Shown piece after piece: positions 16,026-23,746 of a stretch of 25,013 nt of DNA. The position numbers and the translations under genes were made by a program. This stretch comes from an uncultured Roseburia sp. (GTDB lineage Bacteria; Bacillota; Clostridia; Lachnospirales; Lachnospiraceae), in contig CAAELX010000008.1 of the NCBI GenBank assembly GCA_900756925.1, positions 1 to 25,013 on the forward strand. The letters are read 5' to 3'. Each line of letters opens with the position of its first letter. Positions within the stretch are counted from its first letter, which is position 1. The notes beneath the pieces were generated by a model. It worked only from the letters and a program-made list of their open reading frames with translations, did not search any database and had not been told where the DNA came from.

Positions 16026-16781
16026 TTAATAGCAGAATGAATGACAGCAGATTTTTACATCAAGATTTGACGTCAGTGGATAGGTCGAAAAATACATGGT
16101 ATCATTTCTTAATAGGTCTGTATTTCCATTCAATACATTATAAATCGAATCGTACTCTTTCTCTGTTGGTTGTGCCTTATCCCTTCTTTTCCAGGACGCA
16201 AACTGAACCGGCTTGTTCTGACTCAGCACATCATATAATGTATCTGGATACAATTCGGATGTCATTCTGTTAAAAATAACTTCAACAACCGCTTCCTGCC
16301 CCTCGACAGGTTCGCCGTTTGCTTCCAGCCATACAATTTTGGCCAGCAAATCGATCTCATCATCGGTCAGGCTGATGTTCCAGCGGTTACTTGCCACCGC
16401 CTCGCCCGAATCCCCCTGGGGTTCCTCCATCTGACCATTCTCATTAACTTCTGTTTCGGCCTCTTCCCTCGTCTCCTCTTCTAACTCACTTGTTGAATCA
16501 CCGGAAGATGTCACTAAAATAACATCTTTCTTCTCAATACCTGTTTCTTCATCTGATTCTGTCGTAAATGAATTTGCGGAAATTGCAACTGTCACACCAG
16601 CCCCAAGCTCCATCGTGGAAGCTTCCTCCATCATTGCTTCTGCGAAATCCTCCTCTGCAGGTTTCACTTCCACCTTCCTGGTTTCTGTCATGTCTGCCAC
16701 GCTTTCCTGAATGTTGGACGTAATTGATAAACTGATACCGAAAATGGTAAGAATCGCTGCGTCCAATATTTTTTTTCTCAT
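16026..16781 (-). CDS. Secreted SleB-like cell-wall hydrolase
   Basis: This 251-aa protein has a signal peptide or anchor (MRKKILDAAILTIFGISLSI), a long acidic, low-complexity linker (about 30-135) and a C-terminal Hydrolase_2/SleB-type domain (PF07486, about 138-251). Domain marks are LLAKIVWLEANGEPVEGQEAVVEVIFNRM, with the catalytic-type Glu153 in the EANGE motif, LYPDTLYDVLSQNKPVQF and YNVLNGNT. The domain cuts glycan strands (lytic or amidase-like) in peptidoglycan. In spore formers relatives act in germination, and others remodel the vegetative wall. The C-terminus CCHSFCY ends right at the domain edge. The start at 16781 has AGGAG close upstream; an in-frame extension to 16841 has no such site. 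Own promoter and terminator make it monocistronic. Confidence 0.85.
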   Translation of the reverse strand: MRKKILDAAILTIFGISLSITSNIQESVADMTETRKVEVKPAEEDFAEAMMEEASTMELGAGVTVAISANSFTTESDEETGIEKKDVILVTSSGDSTSELEEETREEAETEVNENGQMEEPQGDSGEAVASNRWNISLTDDEIDLLAKIVWLEANGEPVEGQEAVVEVIFNRMTSELYPDTLYDVLSQNKPVQFASWKRRDKAQPTEKEYDSIYNVLNGNTDLLRNDTMYFSTYPLTSNLDVKICCHSFCY

Positions 16782-16868
16782 TTTTCTCCTTTCCTCAAGA
16801 ATGATACACCACATACGAAAGCGACAGATAAACTTCATCATTTATCTGCCGCCGTATTACGAGTTCCT

Positions 16869-16896
16869 ATCATACTATATTCTTTCCAAAAGTCAA
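16869..16896 (-). promoter_or_regulatory. Sigma-A promoter of the SleB-like gene
   Basis: Minus-strand TTGACT (16891-16896) and TATGAT (16869-16874) are separated by 16 nt, with a start expected near 16862 and a leader of about 80 nt. The rest of the gap, 16897-17069, is AT-rich and shows no gene and no convincing terminator for the MoxR gene; AGAC-T7-GTCT near 16990-17004 is too weak. Confidence 0.6.
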
Positions 16897-17069
16897 ATTT
16901 TCCATTCCTGAAAAAAGGAGTCAAATATTCTTCGTATTTACCAGAATTTTTGGCCGATTTTCCCGAATAATCTATCAGCCGGTCAGTTCAGACTTTTTTT
17001 GTCTAAAGCGAAAAGCGTGATTTTGTTCAAATCGTTTCTTAATATTTTCTTATTTTTGTTGTTTTTTCA

Positions 17070-18560
17070 CTAATTTTCATCGCGCCTCAACTCAGAAAGC
17101 AGCTCTGCACGCCTTGTTCCCACCAGAAGTTCCTCGCGATAACGCTCAAAACGGGCACACGGATGGTCTGCTAAAAACTTGGCAATCTCCGGTGTAACTG
17201 CCAGTTCTGTTACAAAAACAACCATTTCCTGACCATTTTCGAACGCATTTTCCATAAAACGGAAGGCATTCTCGAGCTTTTCTGTCCCTTTTTGCTCCGC
17301 GTCATCCAACCTGTCACACTGCATTTCAAACGGGATTTTCACATCGTCAAAGGACGGATTTTCTGGCAGATTCCGGAAGGTCTGCTTTAATTTTTCGTTT
17401 AACATTTTCTGCCACCTCGTCTCCTCTGCGGACACAAAGTGGTTCTTTTCGTTTTGCTCATCCTCTGCCAATTTCTGCTCTAACATCCTTCTAAACAGCT
17501 CTTTTCCATCTGTTTCCCTCTGCAAAAGTTCCTGGTACTGCTGCAAAAATGTATACCAGTGATCCGTCACAAACGTCTCTTCTGCCACCTCCCGGAACCA
17601 GTTGCCAAGCGCACCGAGCAGAAGGTTCACCACGCTTAACCGCTCGTCAAAGGCTGCCTCATAGATGCGTGCGTAGACAGAAGACTTCACTTTGCCGTCT
17701 AAGATCTCTGCAATCCCGTAATCGTCCTGATATTTGCGGTAGAGATCAAAATATGCTGCCACATCCTCAGCCACGTCCTCGTGGTGTAAAAACTCACCGA
17801 TAATCTCCTCCGTCACCGGAAGTCCAAGGCTCTCATACACTTCCATCAGTGCACTTAAGTCCTCCCAGCCTCTTGCTGTCACGTAGCGCAGCCCGTCAAT
17901 ATCTGCCTCTGCACGGTAGAAATTCTTCGGGCGCAGTTCCAGATAGCTCAAAATCGCGTTCTGCAAATGGCGCTCCCTCGCGTATTCCTTCCAGACGGAA
18001 AGATCGGCTTCGATGTTCATGCAGCGCACACGGTCTAAGGTCACCATATCAAAGTCCCGCACCGACCGGTTGTATTCCGGTGGGTTTCCGGCCGCCACGA
18101 TGATCCAGCCTTCCGGTACTGCCTGATTACCAAATGTTTTACACTGCAGGAACTGTAACATTGTCGGTGCCAGTGTCTCGGACACACAGTTGATCTCATC
18201 GATAAACAGGATCCCCTCTTTCCTGCCGGTCTCCCGCATCGTGCGGTATACACTTGCGATGATCTCGCTCATCGTATATTCTGTCACGGAGTATGTCCTG
18301 CCGTCATATTCTTCCTCCCGGATAAACGGAAGCCCGACGGCACTCTGCCTTGTGTGGTGTGTGATTGTGTATGCGACAAGCCCGATCCCGCACTCTGCTG
18401 CGATCTGTTCCATGATCTGTGTCTTGCCGATGCCCGGCGGTCCGATCAGAAGCATCGGTCTCTGCCGGATGGCAGGAATCCGGTAGCCGCCGAACTCGTC
18501 TTTTGCAAGATATGCCTGCACAGTATGTTTGATTTCTTCCTTTGCCTGTTTGATATTCAT
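17070..18560 (-). CDS. MoxR-type AAA+ ATPase
   Basis: This 496-aa AAA+ protein has Walker A GPPGIGKT at 40-47, Walker B ILFIDEI at 117-123, sensor 1 VAAGNPPEYN at 155-164 and an arginine-containing LDRVRC block around 175-180. The ATPase part fills roughly residues 1-280. The remaining 200 residues are helical and unassigned, with a Lys/Glu-rich stretch near 365-400. MoxR ATPases act with VWA-domain partners as chaperones that activate or insert cofactors into target complexes (established for RavA-ViaA, MoxR and CbbQ/O). Here the VWA partner gene ends 68 bp upstream and is transcribed in the same direction, so I infer one complex. The target is unknown; the LRR protein at 20072-21091 is a candidate partner. 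Confidence 0.9.
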   Translation of the reverse strand: MNIKQAKEEIKHTVQAYLAKDEFGGYRIPAIRQRPMLLIGPPGIGKTQIMEQIAAECGIGLVAYTITHHTRQSAVGLPFIREEEYDGRTYSVTEYTMSEIIASVYRTMRETGRKEGILFIDEINCVSETLAPTMLQFLQCKTFGNQAVPEGWIIVAAGNPPEYNRSVRDFDMVTLDRVRCMNIEADLSVWKEYARERHLQNAILSYLELRPKNFYRAEADIDGLRYVTARGWEDLSALMEVYESLGLPVTEEIIGEFLHHEDVAEDVAAYFDLYRKYQDDYGIAEILDGKVKSSVYARIYEAAFDERLSVVNLLLGALGNWFREVAEETFVTDHWYTFLQQYQELLQRETDGKELFRRMLEQKLAEDEQNEKNHFVSAEETRWQKMLNEKLKQTFRNLPENPSFDDVKIPFEMQCDRLDDAEQKGTEKLENAFRFMENAFENGQEMVVFVTELAVTPEIAKFLADHPCARFERYREELLVGTRRAELLSELRRDEN

Positions 18561-18628
18561 GATTGTTTCATTATCCCTTCTGTTTTCTGTTTCTATTTTC
18601 GGAATGATATCTTTTAAGGCTCTGTGCC

Positions 18629-19948
18629 CTATTCAGAAATTTTCAGAAATTCCTCCGGCTCTAACCGCAGGCGCATCGCCCACGCCGGAACCGCTGTATT
18701 ATCATAGTCCTCTAAGAACAGGAACGCTGTTTTGTACTCCGGACGTTTTCCCGGATAGGTCCCCTTTCCGTCGGTAAAATAGAGCAGTCCGCACAGATTT
18801 TTGAAAGCTCCCTGCTCTAAGAGCTCGTTCACATAGGCAAACGCCGGGCGGAAATCTGTCCCACCGCCCCCGACCACGGTAAACTTCTCAAGAAGGCTCT
18901 GCAATTCTCTCTCACTTCGCACCTCCTGATCCATCCGCACTCTGTCATCACATTGCAGGATCCGGATCTTGCTGCCCTTAAAGAAGCTCTCCCGTTCTGA
19001 CAGAATCTGACACGTTTCTTTTAAAAAGTCTTTGATCAGCTCGCCGCTTGTCGAATAGCTGGTGTCCACGACGATCACAAACTCCTGGATTTTCATCGAC
19101 TCACGGCTCTCCACCGGCTCGATGAGCGGCATATTCTTGTATACACGCAGTCCGTAGGTGTAGAAGTTTAAGTCAAATTCATCGGGATCCGCATGCAGTT
19201 CTTCACGCAAAACAGCGAATTTCCGCAAAAATTCCGCATAGCTTCTTCGCCCTTTCTCTGCCTTAAGCTGCGCTGCAAGAAGCTGCTCGCCGTCTGCCGC
19301 CTCCTCGCCAGCTGCATCCTGTTCGAGTCTTGTCTGACGTGCAATCTTATCCCACTGCTTTCTTGCACTCTCGCTCTTTGCGTTTTCCTGCTCCTCCTTC
19401 GGCCAGAACCTGTGGTCATCCGTATAGAATTCTTTTTCCAAAAGGATGATTTCTTCCGAGTTCTTTCTATATAAATAGCGGTACACGACAGCTGCCGAGA
19501 TGCCTCTTTTTTCTGCGCGCAGCTCTTCGTAAAGTTTCTGTCTGCTCCAGCTTAGGATTCTGCGTGTACACGGCTTGTTCATCCCGTCGATCGTGTATTC
19601 CACCGCGATATCACAGGCGAGATTCCATTTTCTCACGTCTCTTCCTCCCCGGATCCACAGGTGGGAAAAGATACAGTGGAGCACTGTGTGCAGATACGCA
19701 CGGTCCAGGTATTTCGGATTGTTCCGAAAGACCCGCATCACCTGCTCCGTGGAAAAATATAGCAGGGTACCGTCTGTTGCGAACGTTTTGAGTTCGGCGT
19801 TTGGCTGCGGGGTTAATGCTGAGAGTGCGATATCTAAGAAACGAAGGTCTAAGTAGATTTCATTTCGGGTGAAGTCTAAGATCTTCACAGACATTTCGGT
19901 TTCCCATTCTGTCTGGGTCTGTTGGTGTTTGGATCTGTATGGTTCCAT
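18629..19948 (-). CDS. DUF2201-type VWA protein, partner of the MoxR ATPase
   Basis: This 439-aa cytoplasmic protein has an N-terminal putative metallopeptidase-like region with LHTVLHCIFSHLW at 86-98. His87, His91 and His96 lie on one helix, but there is no HExxH. A coiled, charged middle (about 180-235) leads to a C-terminal VWA domain: MIDAS residues DTSYS at 295-299, Thr364 in GGGGTDF and Asp393 in FTDG, so the metal site is intact. The start ATG at 19946-19948 has AGGAG just upstream. The frame continues upstream to 20011, but that part lies inside repeat copy C. The gene precedes the MoxR gene by 68 bp and follows the LRR gene, separated by the half-repeat at 19975-20062. Confidence 0.85.
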   Translation of the reverse strand: MEPYRSKHQQTQTEWETEMSVKILDFTRNEIYLDLRFLDIALSALTPQPNAELKTFATDGTLLYFSTEQVMRVFRNNPKYLDRAYLHTVLHCIFSHLWIRGGRDVRKWNLACDIAVEYTIDGMNKPCTRRILSWSRQKLYEELRAEKRGISAAVVYRYLYRKNSEEIILLEKEFYTDDHRFWPKEEQENAKSESARKQWDKIARQTRLEQDAAGEEAADGEQLLAAQLKAEKGRRSYAEFLRKFAVLREELHADPDEFDLNFYTYGLRVYKNMPLIEPVESRESMKIQEFVIVVDTSYSTSGELIKDFLKETCQILSERESFFKGSKIRILQCDDRVRMDQEVRSERELQSLLEKFTVVGGGGTDFRPAFAYVNELLEQGAFKNLCGLLYFTDGKGTYPGKRPEYKTAFLFLEDYDNTAVPAWAMRLRLEPEEFLKISE

Positions 19949-19974
19949 AAATCTCCTTTTGTGTTTAGAATGCC

Positions 19975-20062
19975 TGCGCTCTAAGGACCGGCGGCTCCCC
20001 AGTGTCTTCACGGTGCCCGGTCATTGCTTCCAATCCACGCTACGTTTTCTTAGGAGTTTCGC
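19975..20062 (+). repeat. Stem-loop repeat, copy C (3' half only)
   Basis: Between the LRR and VWA genes, CTGCGCTCTAAGGAC (19975-19989) is identical to copy A. AGGACCGGCGGCTCCCCA (19984-20001) is identical to copy B. Next come GTGTCTTC and, at 20053-20062, the terminal GGAGTTTCGC found also in copy D. The matching 5' block, the apical arm and the left terminal arm are missing, so this is a truncated copy. It lies within the 123-bp gap of an otherwise compact operon. Confidence 0.8.
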
Positions 20063-20071
20063 TTAATTGGT

Positions 20072-21091
20072 CTAAAAGGTGTAGCGATTTCTGGCGCTTA
20101 CTGTCTGGTGATTCGGTTCTAAGGCACGGCTCCATTTCATAAGGCTTACTACGCCTTCTGCCCACTCTGACCCGGAGGCAAGTGCGACGGCTTCGGATGC
20201 CTGTGTGCGGTTTATGTATTTGTGTGTGAAAAGGCGCTCTAGCTCGGTAAGCTTCCGCTCGTGGATAAGGCGCTCTGTCAGTTTTAATGCATGTTCCTTC
20301 ACATAGGCTTCGTAGCGTTCTTTTGCAGGGCTGCCGAGGGTATTGGGGTATCGCAATCTGTCCCATGCCATACGAAGCAGAGTGTGCTCGGACTCGTCTA
20401 CGCATGCCTGCGGGAAGATTTCATCGTAGAGGGCGAGCTCTATTTTCCCATCCGAGAAGCACTGTCTTGCGCGGAAGCCTTCGCCGGTCAGGTTTAGTTC
20501 GAAGATATGCGCCGGTCCGATTTCGTCGTATCCTTCGTAGTATTCCGGGTAAAGGAGCACTAACTCCGGCTCCCCTTCGGCTGTCTGGAAGGTCACTTCC
20601 ACGTCCCATTTTACCTGTGCAAGCACCTGTTTTAAACCGGTAGTTTCGGCTAACCCGGCGTGGAGAAAGAGGGTGTGCAGCTTCAGGCAGTTCATGAATG
20701 CATCGCTGCCGATCTCCCTTAATTTTTTCCCGAAAGAAAGGCTTTTTAACTTATTACAATTATAGAAAGCGAAGCTTCCTATTTTTTCCACAGTCTCTGG
20801 CAGCAAAACTTCTTCCACATACCGCTCGGAAATCTCCTGTAAGTCAGGAGATTTTGCTGTCTGGTCTTCCCGGTAGGGAGCTGTCTGCTCTACGCCGTCT
20901 GTGTATTCTGTATACCAGACATCTGTTTGAAATGGTCTCCTTTTAGAAAAGCAATATGCCCCGATCTCGGTCACTTTTTTTCCGGCAATCTGTTCCGGGA
21001 TCCGGATCTTAGCCGCTGTCCCGTAAGCCCGGAGCAGCTGTATGCAGTTTTCACGCTGTTCTTTCCATATATATAAGGTATGTTCTCTCAT
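20072..21091 (-). CDS. Short leucine-rich-repeat protein linked to a MoxR/VWA pair
   Basis: This 339-aa protein has no signal peptide or membrane segment, so it is probably cytoplasmic. After YGTAAKIRIPEQIAGKKVTEIGAYCF (about 23-48), LRR_5/BspA-like repeats are visible: EEVLLPETVEKIGSFAFYNC and LKSLSFGKKLREIGSDAFMNC (about 93-133). The remaining 200 residues are not repeat-like. They contain an acidic middle, a helical segment (TLLRMAWDRLRYPNTLGSPAKERYEAYVKEHA) and a C-terminal region reminiscent of ankyrin-like helix pairs (LTELERLFTHKYINRTQASEAVALA). The ribosome site is weak. It is the first gene of the inferred LRR-VWA-MoxR operon. Its function is unknown; client recognition is a guess. 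Confidence 0.75.
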   Translation of the reverse strand: MREHTLYIWKEQRENCIQLLRAYGTAAKIRIPEQIAGKKVTEIGAYCFSKRRPFQTDVWYTEYTDGVEQTAPYREDQTAKSPDLQEISERYVEEVLLPETVEKIGSFAFYNCNKLKSLSFGKKLREIGSDAFMNCLKLHTLFLHAGLAETTGLKQVLAQVKWDVEVTFQTAEGEPELVLLYPEYYEGYDEIGPAHIFELNLTGEGFRARQCFSDGKIELALYDEIFPQACVDESEHTLLRMAWDRLRYPNTLGSPAKERYEAYVKEHALKLTERLIHERKLTELERLFTHKYINRTQASEAVALASGSEWAEGVVSLMKWSRALEPNHQTVSARNRYTF

Positions 21092-21185
21092 TATGCTTTC
21101 ATATTCCTGTAATTTTCATTCATAGCGGCAGTTGTACGACCAGCATGACACTCTAGCCTGCTCTCCTGCTTTCATTCTGCATTGT

Positions 21186-21214
21186 ATTGTAGCACATCCA
21201 TTTTCTGAATACAA
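21186..21214 (-). promoter_or_regulatory. Extended -10 promoter of the LRR-VWA-MoxR operon
   Basis: Minus-strand TGCTACAAT (an extended -10, with TACAAT at 21186-21191) has a weak -35 TTGTAT at 21209-21214, spacer 17. It gives a leader of roughly 90 nt before the LRR gene. Confidence 0.5.
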
Positions 21215-21266
21215 CGGTCAGCGCACCGCGGAAAACAGATTTCGGTTTGTGCGCATTCTATTGCAC

Positions 21267-21302
21267 AAAAAAAGGAAGCCGGATGTAACAGCTCCCCTTT
21301 TT
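21267..21302 (-). terminator. Terminator of the P-type ATPase gene
   Basis: Read on the minus strand, AAAAAGGGGAGC pairs with GGCTTCCTTTTT (G-U pairs and one bulge, loop of about 10 nt), followed by a run of T. It begins 16 bp past the ATPase stop codon. Confidence 0.7.
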
Positions 21303-21317
21303 CTCTATATGCATCTG

Positions 21318-23192
21318 TTATTTTTTCGTGATATGAAGTGTCCGCATGGAGTTCAAAATTGCAATGACGGAAACACCGACATCTGCAAAAACGGCCTCCC
21401 ACATGTTGGCAAAACCAAGTGCACCCATAGCAAGAACAATTGCCTTGACTGCAAGTGCAAAAACGATGTTCTGCTTCACGATAGATAGTGTCTTTCTTGC
21501 AATTTTTACAATAGAAGCAATCTTGGTCACATCGTCATCCATCAGTACAATGTCAGCCGCCTCGATCGCTGCATCAGAACCCATGCTTCCCATGGCAATT
21601 CCGATATCGGCTCTTGTCAGGACCGGTGCATCGTTGATGCCGTCCCCGACAAACGCAAGCTTCTGTTTTTCACCCTCTGCTGCAAGCAGTGCCTCTACCT
21701 GCGCTACTTTGTCTCCCGGGAGCAGCTCTGCATGTACTTCATCAATGCCGATCTCTGCCGCTACCGCCTCTGCAGTCTGTCTGCGGTCACCGGTCAGCAT
21801 AACGCTCTTTCTGACACCTACCTGTTTCATATCGCGGATAGCTTCTTTCGCGCCGGCCTTGATCGTATCAGAAATCACGACAGCTCCTTCAAATACGCCG
21901 TCACATGCCACATAGACCACAGTTCCGATGCTCTTGCAGCCAGTGTATGCAATCTGCTCCGCTTTCATCAGCTTCTCATTGCCAAGCAGCACTGTTTTTC
22001 CGTCAATCACTGCCTTCATACCGTATCCGGCTACTTCTTCGGTCTGTGTGACACGGTTTAAATCAAGCTCTTTTCCATATGCTTCCCGGATAGAGTTCGC
22101 GATCGGATGGTTCGAATAGCCTTCCCCGAGCGCTGCAAGCTCGATCAGCTCCTCTTTGGAAAGCTGCTCGCTCTGCACTCCGGTCACCTTGAACTCACCT
22201 TTCGTCAGAGTTCCGGTCTTATCGAAGACAATCGTATCCATCTCCGCTACCGCCTCAAGATAGTTGCTGCCCTTTACGAGCACACCAATCTGGGAGGCTG
22301 CTCCAATTCCGCCAAAGAAACCGAGCGGAACAGAAATGACAAGGGCACATGGACACGAAATAACAAGGAAAATACATGCTCTCTGGATCCATTCTGCCCA
22401 TCCGCCACCAAGGATCAATGGAGGCAGGATTGCAAGTATTACAGCGCCGATTGTGACAACCGGGGTGTAGTATTTTGCAAAACGTGTGATGAAGTTCTCC
22501 ACTCTCGCTTTTTTGCTGCTTGCATTCTCAACTAATTCGAGGATCTTGGCAACTGTAGAGTCGTCGAATTCTTTTGTGGTGCGCACTTTTAAGGTACCGC
22601 TTCCATTCACGCAGCCGCTGATGATCTCGTCTCCAGCTTTGGCACTTCGTGGAACCGATTCACCGGTCAATGCTGCTGTATCAATCAGTGACTCACCTTC
22701 TACGATCACACCGTCAAGCGGGATTCTCTCGCCCGGTTTTATTACGATAATGCTTCCAACTTCCACATCATCCGGATCAACCTGCTGCAGGACCCCGTCC
22801 TCCTCGATGTTGGCATATTCCGGGCAGATGTCCATCATATCGGAAATGGACTGGCGGGATTTGCCGACTGCATATCCCTGGAAGAGCTCCCCTACCTGGT
22901 AGAAGAGCATAACGGCAACTGCCTCGGAATACTCTCCCACGCCGAAGGCTCCGAAGGTGGCAATCATCATAAGGAAGTTCTCATCGAACACCTGTCCGTG
23001 GCTGATGTTGCGGGCTGCTTTGTAGACGATATCGTAGCCGATGATCAGGTATGGAACGAGGTAGATGAGGAACAGGAGAAAGGATCCTTCTAACGGAGTT
23101 AATATGCCCGTGTATTCACAGACAAACAGGATTGCAAAAAGAACAAAGGTAATCAGGATGCGGGTCAGCATCTTTTTCTGCTTTTTCGTCAT
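21318..23192 (-). CDS. P1B-type heavy-metal ATPase (Zn/Cd/Pb type) without an N-terminal HMA domain
   Basis: This 624-aa membrane ATPase exports divalent metals. The actuator motif is TGES at 176-179. The transmembrane CPC is at 280-282, the phosphorylation site DKTGTLT at 324-330, the P1B-specific HP at 362-363, and GDGINDAP lies in the hinge region. The last membrane helix, with FADVGVSVIAILNSMR, supplies the Asp that marks ZntA/CadA-like specificity. There is no N-terminal CxxC metal-binding domain. The protein begins directly with the first membrane helices, and the HMA domain is a separate gene at 23496-23714. GGAG lies 11 nt before the start. Unlike a simple arsR-hma-ATPase operon, a terminator and repeat copy D lie between hma and this gene, so how it is transcribed is unclear. 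Confidence 0.93.
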   Translation of the reverse strand: MTKKQKKMLTRILITFVLFAILFVCEYTGILTPLEGSFLLFLIYLVPYLIIGYDIVYKAARNISHGQVFDENFLMMIATFGAFGVGEYSEAVAVMLFYQVGELFQGYAVGKSRQSISDMMDICPEYANIEEDGVLQQVDPDDVEVGSIIVIKPGERIPLDGVIVEGESLIDTAALTGESVPRSAKAGDEIISGCVNGSGTLKVRTTKEFDDSTVAKILELVENASSKKARVENFITRFAKYYTPVVTIGAVILAILPPLILGGGWAEWIQRACIFLVISCPCALVISVPLGFFGGIGAASQIGVLVKGSNYLEAVAEMDTIVFDKTGTLTKGEFKVTGVQSEQLSKEELIELAALGEGYSNHPIANSIREAYGKELDLNRVTQTEEVAGYGMKAVIDGKTVLLGNEKLMKAEQIAYTGCKSIGTVVYVACDGVFEGAVVISDTIKAGAKEAIRDMKQVGVRKSVMLTGDRRQTAEAVAAEIGIDEVHAELLPGDKVAQVEALLAAEGEKQKLAFVGDGINDAPVLTRADIGIAMGSMGSDAAIEAADIVLMDDDVTKIASIVKIARKTLSIVKQNIVFALAVKAIVLAMGALGFANMWEAVFADVGVSVIAILNSMRTLHITKK

Positions 23193-23230
23193 TTTATATA
23201 GGTCTCCTTTTTACATTTTTTTCTTATAGC

Positions 23231-23368
23231 CAATTGCGAAACTCCGATTTACGCTGTGAAGATTGTGCGCAATAACCAAAGGCAACGTAGACACGCTCCC
23301 CAGTGTCTTCTTATGCCTTTAGTCATTGTGCACAATCAAATATCCGTTTTCTGGGAGTTTCGCAATTG
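23231..23368 (+). repeat. Stem-loop repeat, copy D (internally deleted mini-element)
   Basis: This lies in the 303-bp gap 23193-23495, which has no gene. Terminal arms CAATTGCGAAACTCC (23231-23245) and 23354-23368 are perfect complements over 15 bp. An inner arm pairs 23261-23283 with 23315-23337, 23 bp with three imperfect positions. The centre (23290-23310) joins GACACGCTC of the 5' core directly to CTCCCCAGTGTCTTC of the 3' core, so the apical arm is deleted. The shared GCTC could be the junction. GACAC/GTGTC still make a small hairpin. Confidence 0.85.
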
Positions 23369-23386
23369 CCTAATTTTTTCTTAATT

Positions 23387-23400
23387 GGGGGCGAAACTCG
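23387..23400. repeat. Solo terminal motif of the stem-loop repeat family
   Basis: GGGGGCGAAACTCG is identical to the complement of the right end of copy B (15925-15938). It lies 18 bp beyond copy D without a partner arm, which suggests a second, lost copy or a nested insertion. Confidence 0.5.
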
Positions 23401-23417
23401 AGGGTAGGCTGTGCTGG

Positions 23418-23453
23418 AAAAAGGACGGCGGTATAGGTACTGCCGTCCTTTTT
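23418..23453 (-). terminator. Strong hairpin terminator after the HMA gene
   Basis: AAAAAGGACGGC (23418-23429) pairs perfectly with 23442-23453, and the stem continues inward by four further pairs to a TAGG loop. T5/A5 flanks support termination in both directions. It would end the arsR-hma transcript before the ATPase gene. Confidence 0.85.
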
Positions 23454-23495
23454 CTGACGTTATTATGCTTCCTTTGTCATAAAAGCACATAGGGT

Positions 23496-23714
23496 TTAGA
23501 GTAAGATTTTGCAATCAGGCTCTACTTTGGCACAAATGGAAACGACTTCTTTCATGATGTCGTCAAATTTGTCATCGACTGCATCAATGGTCATTTTCTG
23601 TGTCATGAAGCTTACGCTTGCATCATTGACACCTTCGATTTTTTTGATGGCGCCCTCCATTTTTGCTGCGCAGTTTGCACAGTCAAGGTCTTCTAACTTG
23701 AATTTTTTCTTCAT
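23496..23714 (-). CDS. Free-standing HMA-domain metal-binding protein
   Basis: This 72-aa protein is one heavy-metal-associated domain (PF00403): KKFKLEDLDCANCAAKMEGAI with the metal pair Cys12 and Cys15 in the DCANC form common in Zn/Cd P-type ATPases, followed by VNDASVSFMTQKMTID and a second half KEVVSICAKVEPDCKI. It probably delivers metal to, or senses it for, the ATPase at 21318-23192, which lacks such a domain. An excellent AAGGAGG precedes the start. It is 32 bp downstream of the ArsR-type gene. Confidence 0.9.
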   Translation of the reverse strand: MKKKFKLEDLDCANCAAKMEGAIKKIEGVNDASVSFMTQKMTIDAVDDKFDDIMKEVVSICAKVEPDCKILL

Positions 23715-23746
23715 AACAGGGGTCCTCCTTATTTTTGCTATTCTCT

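Noticed and set aside
19949..20011. N-terminal extension of the VWA protein
   Set aside because: It would be encoded by repeat copy C; the ATG at 19948 has its own ribosome site.
12458..23400. CRISPR array as explanation of the repeated blocks
   Set aside because: Copies are kilobases apart, of unequal length, in both orientations, with no spacers and no cas genes.
23323..23514. A 63-codon minus-strand frame downstream of the HMA gene
   Set aside because: It spans the terminator hairpin and repeat copy D and has no coding features.
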